64,000 bases of DNA from Arion vulgaris (GCA_020796225.1 CM036755.1:78439772-78503771); one strand, 5' to 3'; positions 1 to 12,900 are shown, counted from the stretch's first letter. The notes: generated from the letters alone by a model not told the origin. Numbers and translations: made by a program.

Positions 1-411
1 TGAATATTTCGGTGGGTTCTTTCCAGTCTACCAAAAACAACAGTAGACCATAGCAGTAATATATGAAACCATTGCTTTCCTTCCTGGCAGACTACCTACC
101 AAGAAAATGCCCAGATAACCGTAATATGGAAATAGAAACAAGATCCGTTGGTGAGGCCCGCAGGCTAAGAAGATCTTATAAACACACTGATGAACAGCCT
201 AACGCAGGGAATAATACTAACAAATCTGATGACGGCCAAAAGCCTGACTGTGTTGTTACACATTGTAGTTTGCATAAATGGATAAAGTTATTGCCTTTCA
301 AATGCTAGTATTGTTAATTATTTGTGTATGTGTCATAAAATATGATTCAAATTTGTTTTGAGTGTCAATATTTTAATATCAATTTTTTTCTGATAAGTAT
401 AGATTTACAAC

Positions 412-655
412 ATGACTAAAATAACATACGAAAATAGACTACATCGACAAATCCTTATGTGGTCACCAGATGGGAAAAGAAAACGTGGAAGACCTAAGGC
501 CACCCTACGAAGAACAATCCTACAAGAAAGTAAACTATTGGGATGTAAAAACATTCAAGATCTCCAACTGTTAGCAACCTACCGCATCACATGGAGATTT
601 AAAACCTTTACCCTATGTGCCGTCTTTGGCACGAAAGGAATACACTACTAACTAT
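412..655 (+). mobile_element. LINE 3' end, RTE-like tail
   Basis: Decayed C-terminal end of a reverse-transcriptase ORF: WSPDGKRKRGRPKATLRRTI and ...WRFKTFTLCAV. The W.P.GKRKRGRPK.T.RR pattern is typical of the C-termini of RTE-type LINEs. Only the last ~80 codons are present. Confidence 0.75.
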
Positions 656-717
656 AGATTTATATCATGACTTAAGTTCAACATGACTAAAATAACAAAA
701 AACAAACATAAGAGAGA

Positions 718-721
<4 letters not shown>

Positions 722-770
<49 letters not shown>
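722..770. repeat. (TA)n microsatellite
   Basis: About 49 bases of uninterrupted TA directly downstream of the LINE tail at 412-655, consistent with a microsatellite grown from an AT-rich 3' end. Confidence 0.97.
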
Positions 771-773
<3 letters not shown>

Positions 774-1080
774 GTTTACTCGTTCTTCGCAAGGGGGGTT
801 TAATTTAAATCTAAACTACTTTTAAAGTTAATTTGTTATCCTCTTCCGCTGATCTTACGAGCCCATATAAACTGCAGCTCATTCCGATAGCGAGTAAAAC
901 CTGATACAATTGAATTCCCATGAAAGTTGGAAAATAACAATTGGCAAATTAAATTATATTACTTATCGATGTGTTTTTAAAAAATAATTTTTAAATAAAA
1001 ATTGGCAGAACGTGAGATTGAACATGTCTTTAGGCTAGCAGTTGAGTATCTTATGCCTTCGTCTACAGACTTATATGTTG

Positions 1081-1180
1081 ATTTTAAAGCCGAAGGATTG
1101 ACTTCATTGCACCGGGTTTACCCCATATAGCTCGGCCCCTCTCCGCAGAAATGACATGCCACTCTACCGAAAGTATTGCA
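1081..1180 (-). mobile_element. Fragment of tRNA-derived SINE (same family as 14836-15095)
   Basis: About 100 bases closely match the 3' half of the SINE at 14836-15095 in the same orientation (shared blocks: GGATTGACTTCATTGCACCG and CTCTCCGCAGAAATG). The tRNA-like head is missing. Confidence 0.7.
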
Positions 1181-2621
1181 TAATTACATGTTGATATATC
1201 CATAAATGTGTTAGTATTCGTGTGATGTGCGAAAGATGTCCCCGGACTACAACAACATGATCGCTTTGCGCATCATGTGACCGGCAACGTCGTGAAATCA
1301 TGGATATACGCTTCGGTGATTTCTATGCAGAAAGACCATGTGCATTAAGTTGGAAATATGGTTATAGAAACGTATAAAAAGTATAGTTTGATAATTTTTC
1401 CCTCTTCGTATCCATGAAAGCCACATTCTTGCCAAATTTCAAGTCCGTAGGATGTCCAGATATCTCCAAACAATTGGGACAGACATACAATTTCATTGAT
1501 CTTTGTCTTATATATATATATATTTAACACTTCAATCCTATTTCATTGTCTTCTTTTATTTTCTTTAAACTGCAGATGTTTATTTCTATCTCTATTTCTC
1601 TATGCCACAAATATTTTGAAACATCATCAAATGACTTTGACATTTAATACATTTAGATCATTCCAGTGTTTTGAAATGCTCATTGTTTTCCCACTCATTG
1701 TGTTATGTCAACTCAGTTCTGCACTCACTGTCTTCTTCAGCGTCTCTCTTGTCATAACGTCTTATATGCTATCCTTTCTGTGTACAATGAGTTTTCCTTG
1801 TCTTCGTTTCATTTTAGTTGGCAATGATTATCTTTATCTATGGACATTTTTTCTCATTTTAACTGGCTGCTATATCTGGTTTGCATTGTATCTTTTCAAA
1901 GAGTTACGCTCTGAAAAAAAATTGTTCTTTATTAATTAAGTTAGAGCAATAATTTTATAATGTGCATGTTAAGCTAAGAATGTAGATTTATTTCAATGTT
2001 TAAAAAAAAAAGTTGCATGGTTGCCATGACAACAGCGGCCATCTTTAAAAAATACATGTTATTAGAATCCTAAAATTTACACAACAAACAAAAATATTGG
2101 GAAATAAAGGGGTGATTCATAAACTGTAAGCATATTTACAGGTCCATTTATTTTCTGTAAACTCTCAAGAAATATATTTTATTTTTAAACTTATGTTTCC
2201 AAAAAACTGCACAAAATGTGTCATCAAGTCACATTGAAAATTAATTGTAAATACACATTTTCCACAAATGTAATTTGAAATAGACCTGTAGCTGCCAAAT
2301 TATATGTCGGATATTCACCTCAAATTGTGCGTATCTAGCTTCAGTATTAGTTAAACCTCAGGGATTTCCGACACAAAAAAAATGGAAAATAATTATTTTG
2401 AGAGAACTCAATTTTAAACTTGTAATTTGAAAGAAAAAAGGTTAGAGCTGGGCGATTCTTATTAATGCTAATACGCAAACAAAACAACATAATTTTATGT
2501 GCAATCGATAGTACAAATGTTGTACTTTATAGAACTAAACACTATGAATATTCAATGTTTATGACGAAAACTAAAATTTTCTAAAGTCAAACCCCTTAAA
2601 AACATTTGTTTCCCATATAAA
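1181..2621. other. AT-rich DNA without a supported gene
   Basis: Nothing recognised. A plus-strand open frame at 1496-1939 (147 codons) is hydrophobic because the strand is T-rich; no domain, splice site or homology supports it. Confidence 0.5.
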
Positions 2622-2672
2622 TCTTCTTCAGCGATCTCTGGTCATGCGCTTAATTTACTGTGGACCACAAAC
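2622..2672 (-). mobile_element. Short LINE 3' terminus
   Basis: Reverse complement of the last ~50 bases of the LINE at 12035-12478 (shared block GTCCACAGTAAATTAAGCGC, ending in GAAGAAG). A very short 5'-truncated insertion. Confidence 0.65.
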
Positions 2673-3059
2673 TATACAAATCAAAGTATACAAATATACA
2701 AAACAGCATTTGCAAAACACATAAAAATGCAAAAGAGCAATTTGCAATTTTAGTACAGAAATGTAACATACATGTGGAAGTCTTCACCCTCTTCTGCTTC
2801 ATTTCACTCTTAGACATCACCGTGAACATGCTCAAAGAATGCTGCATTCAGTCTCAGGCTGTCAACATCTCCAAAGAGATTGACCTGAAATGTCATATCA
2901 ATCTTCCCTTTTCCTTGTAAGCTTGATATCTTTGTAAAAGATGTTAAGTCATTTTGTCTGTGTCACACTAATGAGAAGTTCTGTCTCTAGCTTGTTGGAA
3001 TGATAATATCTCTGTTTGTTCTTACATACACCTTATAACATTGACTAGGTGTCTCTTCT

Positions 3060-4340
3060 TCTTTCCATAATCCGGTTTTGTCTTAAACTGTCAGGATAAA
3101 AAGATATTTATAGAACTTGCGTAAGCTTCGTAAATGGGTTCTTTCCATGTCTGAGATCAGTCTTTTGCATGGATGACCTTTTGTCTTGTATCCACTATAT
3201 CTGAGAAGTCTTGCCCTTTGAGGCACACTGCATGTTGGTAATCTGCTTGTGTGGCCCTGCCATTTAATTTGTTGCTTCTTGATAAAGCTCAGTACTGATA
3301 TTGTATGTCCTGAAAGCACTAAATGTTAAAGAGAATTGGCTGATAAACAACATACTATACAGAAAAATTACATACTTTGGTCACATCAAGCGTCACGATG
3401 GCCTGGAAAGAACAATACTAGAAGGCAGGGTCCCAGGACACAGAGGCAGACCAAGAAGAAGATGGCTACAAGATATTAAAGAAACCATGAACATGACCAT
3501 CGACAAAGTGGGTGAACTGGCAAGAGACAGAGTGAATTTCAGATGTGCTGCAAAGAGAGCAACGTCCTATAAAGGATACGCACCTTGATGATGACTGATA
3601 TTGTACCCACAATTTTTACTGTCTTCATTCCTAAACCACCTTTTCTTGATACTCCTAGTACTCTGCGTAAACACTTCATCTCTGCCATGGCTAGTTGTCT
3701 TGGGTTTTTTTTATGTCAACGTCTAGGTTTGGCACTAATAACATAATGTCAGGAGAAAGATTGTGTTGTGCAATGCTCTTTTAGTGCTTATGGTGACAAG
3801 CTTGCATTTCGAAGCTGGTGCTATTTGTTCTATAATTTGATTTGTTTTATTGCAACTATGTTGGATTTCGTTAGTTATTCGTCCATTTGCTGAAAAAATG
3901 CTACCCAGATATGTAAAGTCTTAAATGTGTATTTATTATGTTTTGGCAGATGGATATATTGGTAGCGCTATTCTCATTAGGGAATGTTATTACTTTGGTT
4001 TTGACTATGCTGATTTTCACGTAGCCATCCATGTTAACTGGAGTCTGTTAATGTCATTTTATCTGTACTTCTGTTGATGACATGATTGCCAAATCGTCTG
4101 CCAAAAGCAATTCATTTAGAAGTTCCTCAAGGCTGTCCCCTTCATTTGCATTAGCTATTTTACAGATTTGGTTGACATATGTGCAGTACAACAGCAGTGA
4201 CAGTATGCATCCTTGTCTTCAGACCTAGTGTGGAACTCTTCTGAAAGTCCTGTGTTTGTTCTAATTGTACACTGGTTTTTTTATGTAGAGGATCTTGCAT
4301 AGATTAATTAAGTAGTCTATAACTCCATAGTTAGACAACA
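3060..4340 (-). mobile_element. Decayed RTE-like LINE (palm and C-terminus)
   Basis: On the minus strand, from about 4300 down: a palm segment reading QGCILSLLLY, later LLNELLLADDLAIMSSTE (the A-D-D catalytic motif), and at 3319-3083 the C-terminal tail FIKKQQIKWQGHTSRLPT and LLRYSGYKTKG. Many stops and frameshifts. A plus-strand fragment (3306-3593) is inserted in it. Near-identical tails recur at 9375-9660 and 36005-36570. Confidence 0.75.
3306..3593 (+). mobile_element. LINE 3' fragment nested in the LINE at 3060-4340
   Basis: Encodes HIKRHDGLERTILEGRVPG, then [20 protein letters not shown] and [10 protein letters not shown], ending in CTTGATGATG. It is flanked by a perfect 12-bp target duplication ACTGATATTGTA at 3294-3305 and 3594-3605. 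Related tails lie at 11825-11965 and 30420-30515. Confidence 0.85.
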
Positions 4341-4933
4341 TTTTTCACAACTTTTTATTACCTACATGGCGACGCTTTATCCTGATCAATAATTATTTAC
4401 ATTACACATGAAAACGTCATCAATCAGGCATGTTACACATGTAAAAGTCATGAACCAGGTGTGTTGCACATGTGGAAGGTGTTTCCATGAATACATTCTT
4501 TGATTTATAATCTGTGGACTGACATGGAAAGCAGAAGAGTGATATTCCAGTTGTCTTGCTGGACCATTTTGCATGCGATCGATCCATTTTCTCATCTTAC
4601 TTTTGTGTCAAGAATTGTTTCCCTAGCACAGACTCATGCAAGGACTACCAAAAGGCTAAGAGAAGCTTTGAGTTTTTCTTCTCCTTGAAGGCTTGCATCA
4701 GAATCATCAGTAATTTATATAAGAACTAGAAACAACAAAAAATGGCAAAAGCTTTTCGATCCATAGTGAGGATTTGGACAATTCTATTCCCGTGTCTATT
4801 TAATATGTATACAAAAAACTGTTTACCAATCAATGGAAGAAATGCAGATTTTAATATTAGTGGAAAAAAATAAACAACAGATGTGCAGATGATTCAGGGC
4901 TGTTAATAGATAATAATAATTCCTCTCGTACCA

Positions 4934-6010
4934 TTATACGTTACATAGGGCCTGCAAGTAATTTCTCCATCCCACTCTATCCTGGGCAACTCGCTCAATC
5001 TCCTCCATGGAACTGAGACCGATATTTCCTGCCTCTCTCAGCAAAGTTCGTTTCAGGGTCACCTTAGGTCGACCTCTCTTTCTTGAACCCTTTGCATCCC
5101 ACTTCAATGCCTGCTTTTGGATATTCAGATGATCATTTCTCCTCAAGTGGTGACCCATACATCATATTCTCCATCTTCTCATCTTCTTCATAACAATTGT
5201 CATAGTGGTTTGATCCTCGCATATTTGGATTTCATCACTTTGAATTGAGATTCCATTTTATATCCTCATTATTTTTACGTCAGACATCTAGTTTCAAATG
5301 CTTCAACTTGCTTCTATATCTCTTAGTTCATTTCCAACTCGTAGTCATATGTTACAGGAGTTTCATCAAACATTTTGAATTGAAGATTCGTTTTAGTTTT
5401 TAATACATTATACTAACTGGCAGCTCCATATTTTATTTTAGACTTTTTTTCTTAAACTCGAGTCCAGAAGCAACTTGGACTTTCAGCTCTTGATGCGTTA
5501 GCTAGCATGGACTATCTAACTCTTGGCAGTCCACAAACACAGTGAATCTGGAGAACCTGTGGCTTTTCTGCCAGCCAGCGGAATTAAACCCGCCTCACAG
5601 GAGCTTGTCCCCGTAGCCCAACGCGCTACGAACACGCTGGGCGGGTGGGCTATTTAGACTTTTAAAAGCTGATGTTTTTTTGCCAATTCGTATCATAAGT
5701 TATTTTTTAACATTTCCTGTGCAATCAAAATTGCTACCTAAATAGGTGAACTGCTCTGTTATTTTTATCATTTTAGATTTCAGGGTGATATCTGCATTAC
5801 TTGCCATAGGTGTCTTCATTATATTTGTTTTTCATAGCTTATCTGCAGTCCAACTTTTGATGCTATAGATGACAAGTTGTCTGTTTTTCTTTGCATATCT
5901 TGGTTGTTTCTACTTAACAAGGCAATATCATCTGCAAAATCCAAATCTTCTAGTTGACTATTTTCTACCCAATCGATGCCATTTTCGTCCCTGCAACATT
6001 TTCGCAACAC
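4934..6010 (-). mobile_element. RTE-like LINE, palm to C-terminus, interrupted by a SINE
   Basis: At 6010-5819 the minus strand reads LEDLDFADDIALLSRNNQDM, the F-A-D-D catalytic box of reverse transcriptase. At 5158-4934 it reads MGHHLRRNDHLNIQKQALKW, GSRKRGRPKVTLKRTLLREA and VAQDRVGWRNYLQALCNV, an intact C-terminal end. A SINE occupies 5448-5652. A more decayed relative is at 57960-60040. At 6012-6115 a short plus-strand RT fragment abuts it. Confidence 0.8.
5448..5652 (-). mobile_element. tRNA-derived SINE with 11-bp target duplication
   Basis: The minus strand carries an A-box-like TAGCGCGTTGGGC and a B-box-like GGTTTAATTCC in tRNA order and spacing, and ends in an A-rich tail (AAGAAAAAAA). 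It is flanked by TTTAGACTTTT at 5437-5447 and 5653-5663. Inserted into the LINE at 4934-6010. Confidence 0.85.
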
Positions 6011-6114
6011 TCATCTGTTAGAAGATGACATGCAACAATTGATAGACCATGTAAACAACAATTGTAAAAATATTGGTTATACAGTAATTTAGATAAAACA
6101 AAAACAATTGTATT

Positions 6115-6262
6115 TTCTTCTTCAAACGCTCCATATCAGCCACCTGTTAAGCCACTCTTTGTGATTTGTATGTGATCTGAGCATAAGAGCAATTGTTCGT
6201 TGTGCCAGTTATGCGCCTACAAGTAGGCCAGTACATCTGATTTCTGCAATGCTTTTTATTTA
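6115..6262 (-). mobile_element. SINE-B fragment
   Basis: Reverse-strand copy of the 3' part of the SINE at 12823-13060 (shared blocks: ATGCGCCTACAAGTAGGCCA and TCCATATCAGCCA-like tail), with the GAAGAAG end at 6115. Confidence 0.75.
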
Positions 6263-6369
6263 GGGCCTCTTACAACATGCTTTATAGGTAGCAGAGTTAC
6301 TATTCTTTGCTCCCCTTGAGGGCACTGTAACACACAGACGCTTAACACTTTAAGAGATATGACACATTA

Positions 6370-6550
6370 ATGAAGACCTTATATGAGGAAAAAGTTGAGA
6401 ACAGGAGAGCAAGGGATAGACAAAGATATAAACTGGGAGGGAAACATCAAGAGGTGTATAAGAAGTAACCCGTCAGAGTGTACCATCAGGTCCTGAGATA
6501 GAAAATTTGCTGCAGTCAACCTTTGGTGCAGAGACAGCACATGATGATGA
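6370..6550 (+). mobile_element. LINE 3' tail with GATGATGA end
   Basis: Decayed C-terminal coding end plus 3' tail, finishing in TTTGGTGCAGAGACAGCAC then ATGATGATGATAAG. Similar tail wording (GCAGTCA..CTTTG.TG..GAGAC) recurs at 23040-23085 and 35900-35935. Confidence 0.5.
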
Positions 6551-6640
6551 TAAGATGACTTGTCTTTTGGGGGTTACTGAACTCTATCTGCCCAGGGTTT
6601 TACATTTGAGTTTTCTTGCTTCTAAGATTACTATTCAGAG

Positions 6641-6646
6641 TTTATT
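6641..6646 (-). terminator. Candidate NAPRT poly(A) signal
   Basis: AATAAA on the minus strand, about 220 bases after the NAPRT stop codon. This is the nearest canonical hexamer I saw downstream. Position only; no cleavage evidence. Confidence 0.35.
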
Positions 6647-6865
6647 TCAGAGTATTCATATGTCAGAGTGCACTAATAGGGTGAGAGTCAGACAATGTTT
6701 GAGATTCATTGCGTTCAATGTAGATATGGCACTTCATCTAATGATTTTAAATAGAGTTCTTGAGTGTAGAATGAGCGTTTAATGGTCAAAGACCTGCAAC
6801 AATCTTTGAATAACTGATTATAAAGTATATGTTCATTGTGGACATCAGTAAGCTTCTACTAAATA

Positions 6866-6943
6866 CTAGTACAGCTCTCCTATAGGGGCACTTTCCAGCC
6901 ACAGTTCATGAATGAAGGTGTATAGGGATGAGCTGACAGAGAC
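6866..6943 (-). CDS. NAPRT: NAPRT terminal coding exon
   Basis: Encodes [18 protein letters not shown] then APIGELY and a TAG stop at 6866-6868. It follows PTPYK in phase, and the family C-terminus V(S)xxLYxFxHxLWLxxAPIGxL is clear. It is too short for an ORF scan and was found by reading for the expected terminus. Confidence 0.93.
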   Translation of the reverse strand, partial: VSVSSSLYTFIHELWLESAPIGELY

Positions 6944-9900
6944 CTGCAATTTGAGAGACACAGTACCAAAAATATTATATTTTATTGATAGATCACAAAA
7001 TCCGCATTATGCGTCAACAGTACTTCATCACAAAATCAGTTGATTACATTAACTGCATCAAATTGAAATAAAGAATTATATTTCCTTAGCTTCTTAATAG
7101 TAAGAGATTCTATAAGAGATAGTAAGTCCATAGTTCAAATACATGGCATCATTTTGATATCAAATGGTAGACTTGACTGAGAAATTGAAACTAAATACCA
7201 GAAGGCCAGCACAGTGACAGAGACACCATTACTTAAGCGCACAAAAATTGACATACAAGTCAAAACATATTATAAATTGTATAATCGTACCACCCGAGTG
7301 GTTACCAGGGCCCAAATTTGGGGTGTAAAGAATAGAAGCACTGTTACCTGCCACACATGTCGTAAGAGGTGACTAAGGAGATTTGGCAGAAATTGGATGC
7401 AGGTGTCCGCTAGGGAATGCTAACCCGAAACAAATGCTTGCAGAAAACAGATGCATCAGGCGCATAGCATGGTGCAACGACCCCTCACAATGTGGAATGG
7501 GATAGCAGTTCTGCGTCGCAAATCTGCCTCGGAGATTTAGAAGCAGTAAGAATGTCAGACCTACCATCACGAGGGTGGCCAAAATTTACTGCGGGAAGAG
7601 GTCGGCACAAATGGGGAAGCAGAAATCATAGAAATTATATCCTATAGAACTGCCCCAGTATGCAGACTTGAGAAGAAAGAGGTGGCCCACTTACACTAGC
7701 GTCCAAGACAAACTGTATGGCGTGGCTGATAATCTGAGAAAGACGGCTGCCTTTATTAGAGAATCCAAAATCCCAATCTAGTGAGAACACAGAAGAAGAA
7801 GAATATACAATAGAACGATAAAAACCACGTAAGAGCGATCGCGAGAGAGTTCTGCGTCGATTTTGTCGAACCATGATGTCAGCCATCCAGCATCTTTCCC
7901 TCTGTCTTCCTCAATCTCTCCTTCCCTGAATTTTACCTGTTGTTACCAAATGTTCTAAACCTTCTCTTCGCATTATATGCCCGAAGAACCTTGATTTTCA
8001 GATTCTTATTCTTTTGATAAGATACTTGAGAGTAATCATCAAAACTACCAGAAGAGAGAAAATGAGAATCACAGAAATCAGTAACAATGTAGCAATCACG
8101 TCTGTCATAAAATATGTGGATAGAAAACAAACAAAATGATTCAGTCATCTTGTGAGAATAAAGTCCATTCTACTACCACTTTGCATGGAATTTTTCCAGA
8201 CCGCGACAGCTCTCAGGTCGACCCAGCCTCAACTGGGTACCAGACATGCTCTGGAAAGTAAAGGCGGCCGGCGTGATGCTGACCACATCACCCATCGTGT
8301 GCCGACGGTCAATAAAAATACAGGCCTAATACTGTATTGACCTATATACCACGAGGTATGAAAGGGTTCCTTTACTTTACTACCACTTTACACCCACAAC
8401 AGCAAAGATTTGGTATGAGATCAGGATGATGGCCAAGAGATAGATAGATTGACAAGATCAAAGAAAATCTACAACAATCACAACAATCTCTGCAACATGT
8501 GTTCAACAATGAGAACTTAAGCTTCCCACAATTCTACATAACATAAGTGACTAGACAAGACAGATGATATAGTTATACAACATTCTGATGGATGAGGTAA
8601 TTATGTAACATAATGAATACTTCAGTAATTGAATCAATACAACAACTATTCTAACCTTATATGGTGTGGGATTGAGTGTCCTCTTGTGGTCAGGTCTGAT
8701 TGAACTTATTGATGCCTTTGTCTTCTCTCTCAATTCACTCAAAGTTGGCAGATATTGAACTATCTGTAGATGCAATAGCAACAATATCAAATATAGGCAT
8801 ACAATAACAAGAGATCAGGTACTAGAGCAAAGGGAAGATCACCAAAAAGATGGATAGACAATGTCAAGACCACACTACATAAACATGGATATAACACAAG
8901 GGAAACTCATCTGGCCATAGAACGCAAATTAAAGCTCCCATCCCTACGCTTAACGGCAGGAGTGGACAACCAACTCCATCTTCCACCTGGGAATAGACAA
9001 TAAGATTTATTTACTGCTAAATTGATTTGATTGATGAAATAGAAAGTATAAAGCTCTGTGAGCTTCACCCAAGGTTTACTCCTAGACCAAGTGATCTCAC
9101 TGTGTACACGCTTAGTCTAACAGAGTATCTCATACACAGTCACATTTGGAACAGTCACATTGTCTACCAGTTGGTACTGGTAAACAAGGGTGACCCCAAA
9201 CTGAATGAACCTAGAGTAGGAACCCTCAATGTTCAACTGTATATTGTCGGGGCCCTCAAGGAGAGCAAAGATTAGTAACACTGTGATCTACAAGGCATGT
9301 CGTAAGAGGCGACTGAGGTAGAGGAGTTGGGAAGCTACCCTAGTAAATAAAAAGCGTTGCAGAAACCATTCTTTCTTTCTTTCTTTTCTCCAATCCTGTT
9401 TTGCCTCACAGCGTCAGGTCGAGAAGAGATTTCTAAAATGGGCCTTTGTGTGTGCTTCATAGATAGTGTCTTTTGTCACCTCTGTTATCTCTGAAGTCCA
9501 TCTTTTGCATGACCTGCCTTTTGCTTTGTACTCATTGTATCGGAGCAGCATTGCTCTTTGAGGTGCATTGTCTGTTGGTAATCTGTTAATGTGGCCGAAC
9601 CATTTAATTTGTTGTTTCTTGAAGAAGTTTGGTACTGATGTCGCAGAAACCTTGAATTTCTAGATAGAGTATAGAACAATGCCATACACTCAGTTATTGG
9701 AGCAATGAGGTCAACACCAGCTTCTGCAAGTGAAATAAACACAAAGAAGAAGATGATTGGTCTTTGAGCTTATAGCTAGTGGCTACCTCATCATCATCAT
9801 CAGGTGCAGTGCCGGCTGGTGTAGGTTATCATGGATCTCCACAAATCTTTGTCTCTGGTGTTTGCTATTAACTCAGATGTTGACACTCTACCGTGCCATG

Positions 9901-12900
9901 AAGTCAGGCTATTCAAAATTTACTCTCTGTCTTCCTCTGTTTACCCTCGATTTTACCAGTTGCTACAATGTGTTCTAAACCTTCCCATCACATACCTGAA
10001 AAATGATGACTGCCTCTTTCTTATATTGATAATAAGTTTTCTCTGTGTCTTGATCTCATTCAACACCTCAACATTAGTGATTTTAGCAGCCCATAGGATT
10101 CTCATCATTCTTCTGTAAAACCACATCTCTGTGACCTCCAGAGATTTTTGATCTGTTTGTTTATTGTCCATGACCCACATCCGTATGTCAGTATTAGTTC
10201 TATGTAGCACTGAATAACTCACATTCTGACCTCAACTGACAAGGACTTGTTGCATATGATGCTTCTCATTTTCAGGAACGATGTTTTCGCTTGCCCTATT
10301 CTGCTCTTCATTTTTGATTTGCATCTGACATCTGATGTTACCAGGACTCCTAGGTATTTAAATTGCCACACTTGTAGTGGCTACCTACCTTGTCATTTTC
10401 CCACCATGGTATATGTAATTGCTTTACAGCTGCTGGTATAACATATGCTCTTTTTGTTTCCTGCAATAATGAGTGACAACATATGACTGTTAGCAAATAT
10501 TATTGATGATAATAGTAATTCAATAATGATTCACTTCATTTGAAGCATGGAAACACTGCAGTTGTACATTTTCTAGGGATAATTTGCTAAAAGAATTTAA
10601 GTGCTCTTATATTGGTCTATTTCTACAGTAGTTCTGACATTTGTGAGTTTTCTCATGGCTATGGTAACCATACACTTTGAGCAGATATACACCAAAAAAC
10701 CATACAGTTGCAATGTATGGACGTACATCAATTAAAGTAAAAAAAAAAACCAGTACAAATTATGTGAACATTGTTCAATATGACAGATACAAGTAAACTT
10801 TGCATGCCTTCATTTTACTTTAATGTCCTTGATTATCTCCCTCTAAACATTGTCAACAGCAGCAATTCCTAAAATATATCTTCTTCTTCACTCTTCGCCC
10901 TAGGAAGCATAGGTCTGCAACCAAGGTCTTCCAAGCCTGCCTATCCAAGGCCATCTTTTCCAGATCTCTCCACATTTTCTTGCATTCCGCCTCCAACTCC
11001 CTTCTCTAGGTGTTCCTGGGTCTTCCCCTACCTCTAATGCTCTGGGAGTTCTATCGGAGAGCCTGTCTTGTGATGCTGTTAGAGGGTTTCCTCAGTGTGG
11101 TAGCCCAATTTCCTTTCAAATTTCACCAGGTCACTTCACGAGTCCCTCCTTGTGGGTTCCTTCTTCTTCCTCAGGTGGTGAGCTATGAATTTCCCTGGCT
11201 GTTGTTTCTGTAGCCATCTAGTGTTTTTTACGAGGTGGGGTAGCTAGCCTCACTCCCAACCTCCTTAGTCGCCTCTTACTACATGCATGACAGGTAACAG
11301 TGGTTCTATTCTTTACAACCCATTCTTTGGGCCCCGGTAACCACTCGGCGTAAAATATATCTACATGATGCAAAATCTTGTAAAAGCAATCTTAGAAACA
11401 ATTTGGCTGACCAGCTATGTTATAAATATGCCAACCTAAAATGCAGAACTAACTATACACTGATGACAAAACAAATGATAAGCAAAAGGAAAGTAGTTTA
11501 AGCAAATACAAGGTTTCACCTGAAATGGATGCCTACATAAGACACGCTGTCCCACCCTGGGGGGTTGCTCTGCAGAGTCTTGTAAGAGGTCAACTAGTGC
11601 AGTACCTGGTGTTGAAAGACAACACAATAAATAATTTACACAGAGATGTGAGAAAATGTGTGAGAGCAACGTATACATTTTCAGAGCTGTTTGATAATGA
11701 TGTGTCTGTGTGATTATGTGTCTATCGACAATCTTAATTTATATTAAAAACACAAGAAGTCTGTCTGTCAACCATTTCAATTTATAGTATACAACATGAA
11801 ATATGTTAACTGTCTCAATGTATAGTATCATCAAGGTGCGTATCCTTTATAGGATGTTGCACTGCAGCCATTAAAATTCACTGTCTCTAGCCAGTTCACC
11901 CACTTCGTCATGGTCATATTCATGGTTTATTTAATATCTTGCAGCCATCTTCTTCTTGGTATTTATAGTATACAATAGGACATATGTTAACTGTCTCTAT
12001 TTATAGTACAGAGTATAATGTCTGTCAACCATTTCAATTTATAGGACTGAGAGTGCAGATGTCTTAGCTAAGGAGGGTAGTGCCAAAGAGCAAATTTACC
12101 AACCCTTGTCTTTTCAAGAGGTCAAAACCCTCATAGAGAAAATCTGCAGTTGACTGGAAGACAAACACTGGATATGATTATGGAAAAGACTCACTCAAAG
12201 ACCTAAGCAGAACAGACCAGGTCATTATATTTCGACTACACACCAAACTCAGATCAAACACATAGAGACTAGGAATAAGTCAAACAGCTCTCTGCCAGTA
12301 TCAGCAGGAGCATATCCTGCAAGACCGTCCTCTTCTGTGTGAGCTGAGAAGCAACATGTGGCCACACCCAGTTGACCTGAAAACCAAGCTTTGTGGAAAC
12401 CTGACAGACCTGAAGCTGACTGCAGTTTGTGGTCCACAGTAAATTAAGCGCATGACCAGAGATCGCTGAAGAAGAAAAGAATTTATAGTACAGAATATAA
12501 AATCTGTCAACAATCTCAATTTATAGCACAGACATTGTTGTATAACAATAATACAATTTTTCAATCATCATCGTGTGCTGTCTTCACATTGAAGGTTGGC
12601 AGCAATGGATTTTCACAACAAATTATATATATTGTTCTTATGGTACAATCTGGCAAGCTACTAAGCCTGTCCATCTCTTGAAGTTTCCATTCCCAATTAT
12701 ATATTCATCTTTCACTTGCTCTCCTGCTGTCTCCAATATGCTTTTTAACAATGTGTAATGTCTTTTAACTCCCTAACACCCGACTATTAGGTATATTCAC
12801 AGTTTGTAAATGACTTGACACGCCAGCTGGTGCTGGGGCTCGCAAGGAAGCAAAAATAGTACCACTGTGACCTACAAGGCATATCGTAAGAGGCGATGTG

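Noticed and set aside
1496..1939. 147-codon plus-strand frame, strongly hydrophobic
   Set aside because: Composition effect of a T-rich strand; no conserved motif, no splice sites, not related to the neighbours.
10680..10800. Zinc-finger-like peptides [10 protein letters not shown] and YKLCEHCS on the plus strand; and HNLYW on the minus strand as the missing NAPRT segment
   Set aside because: Stops between the zinc-finger pieces and no linker or His pairs; the minus-strand reading matches NAPRT at too few positions and lacks a fitting acceptor and donor.
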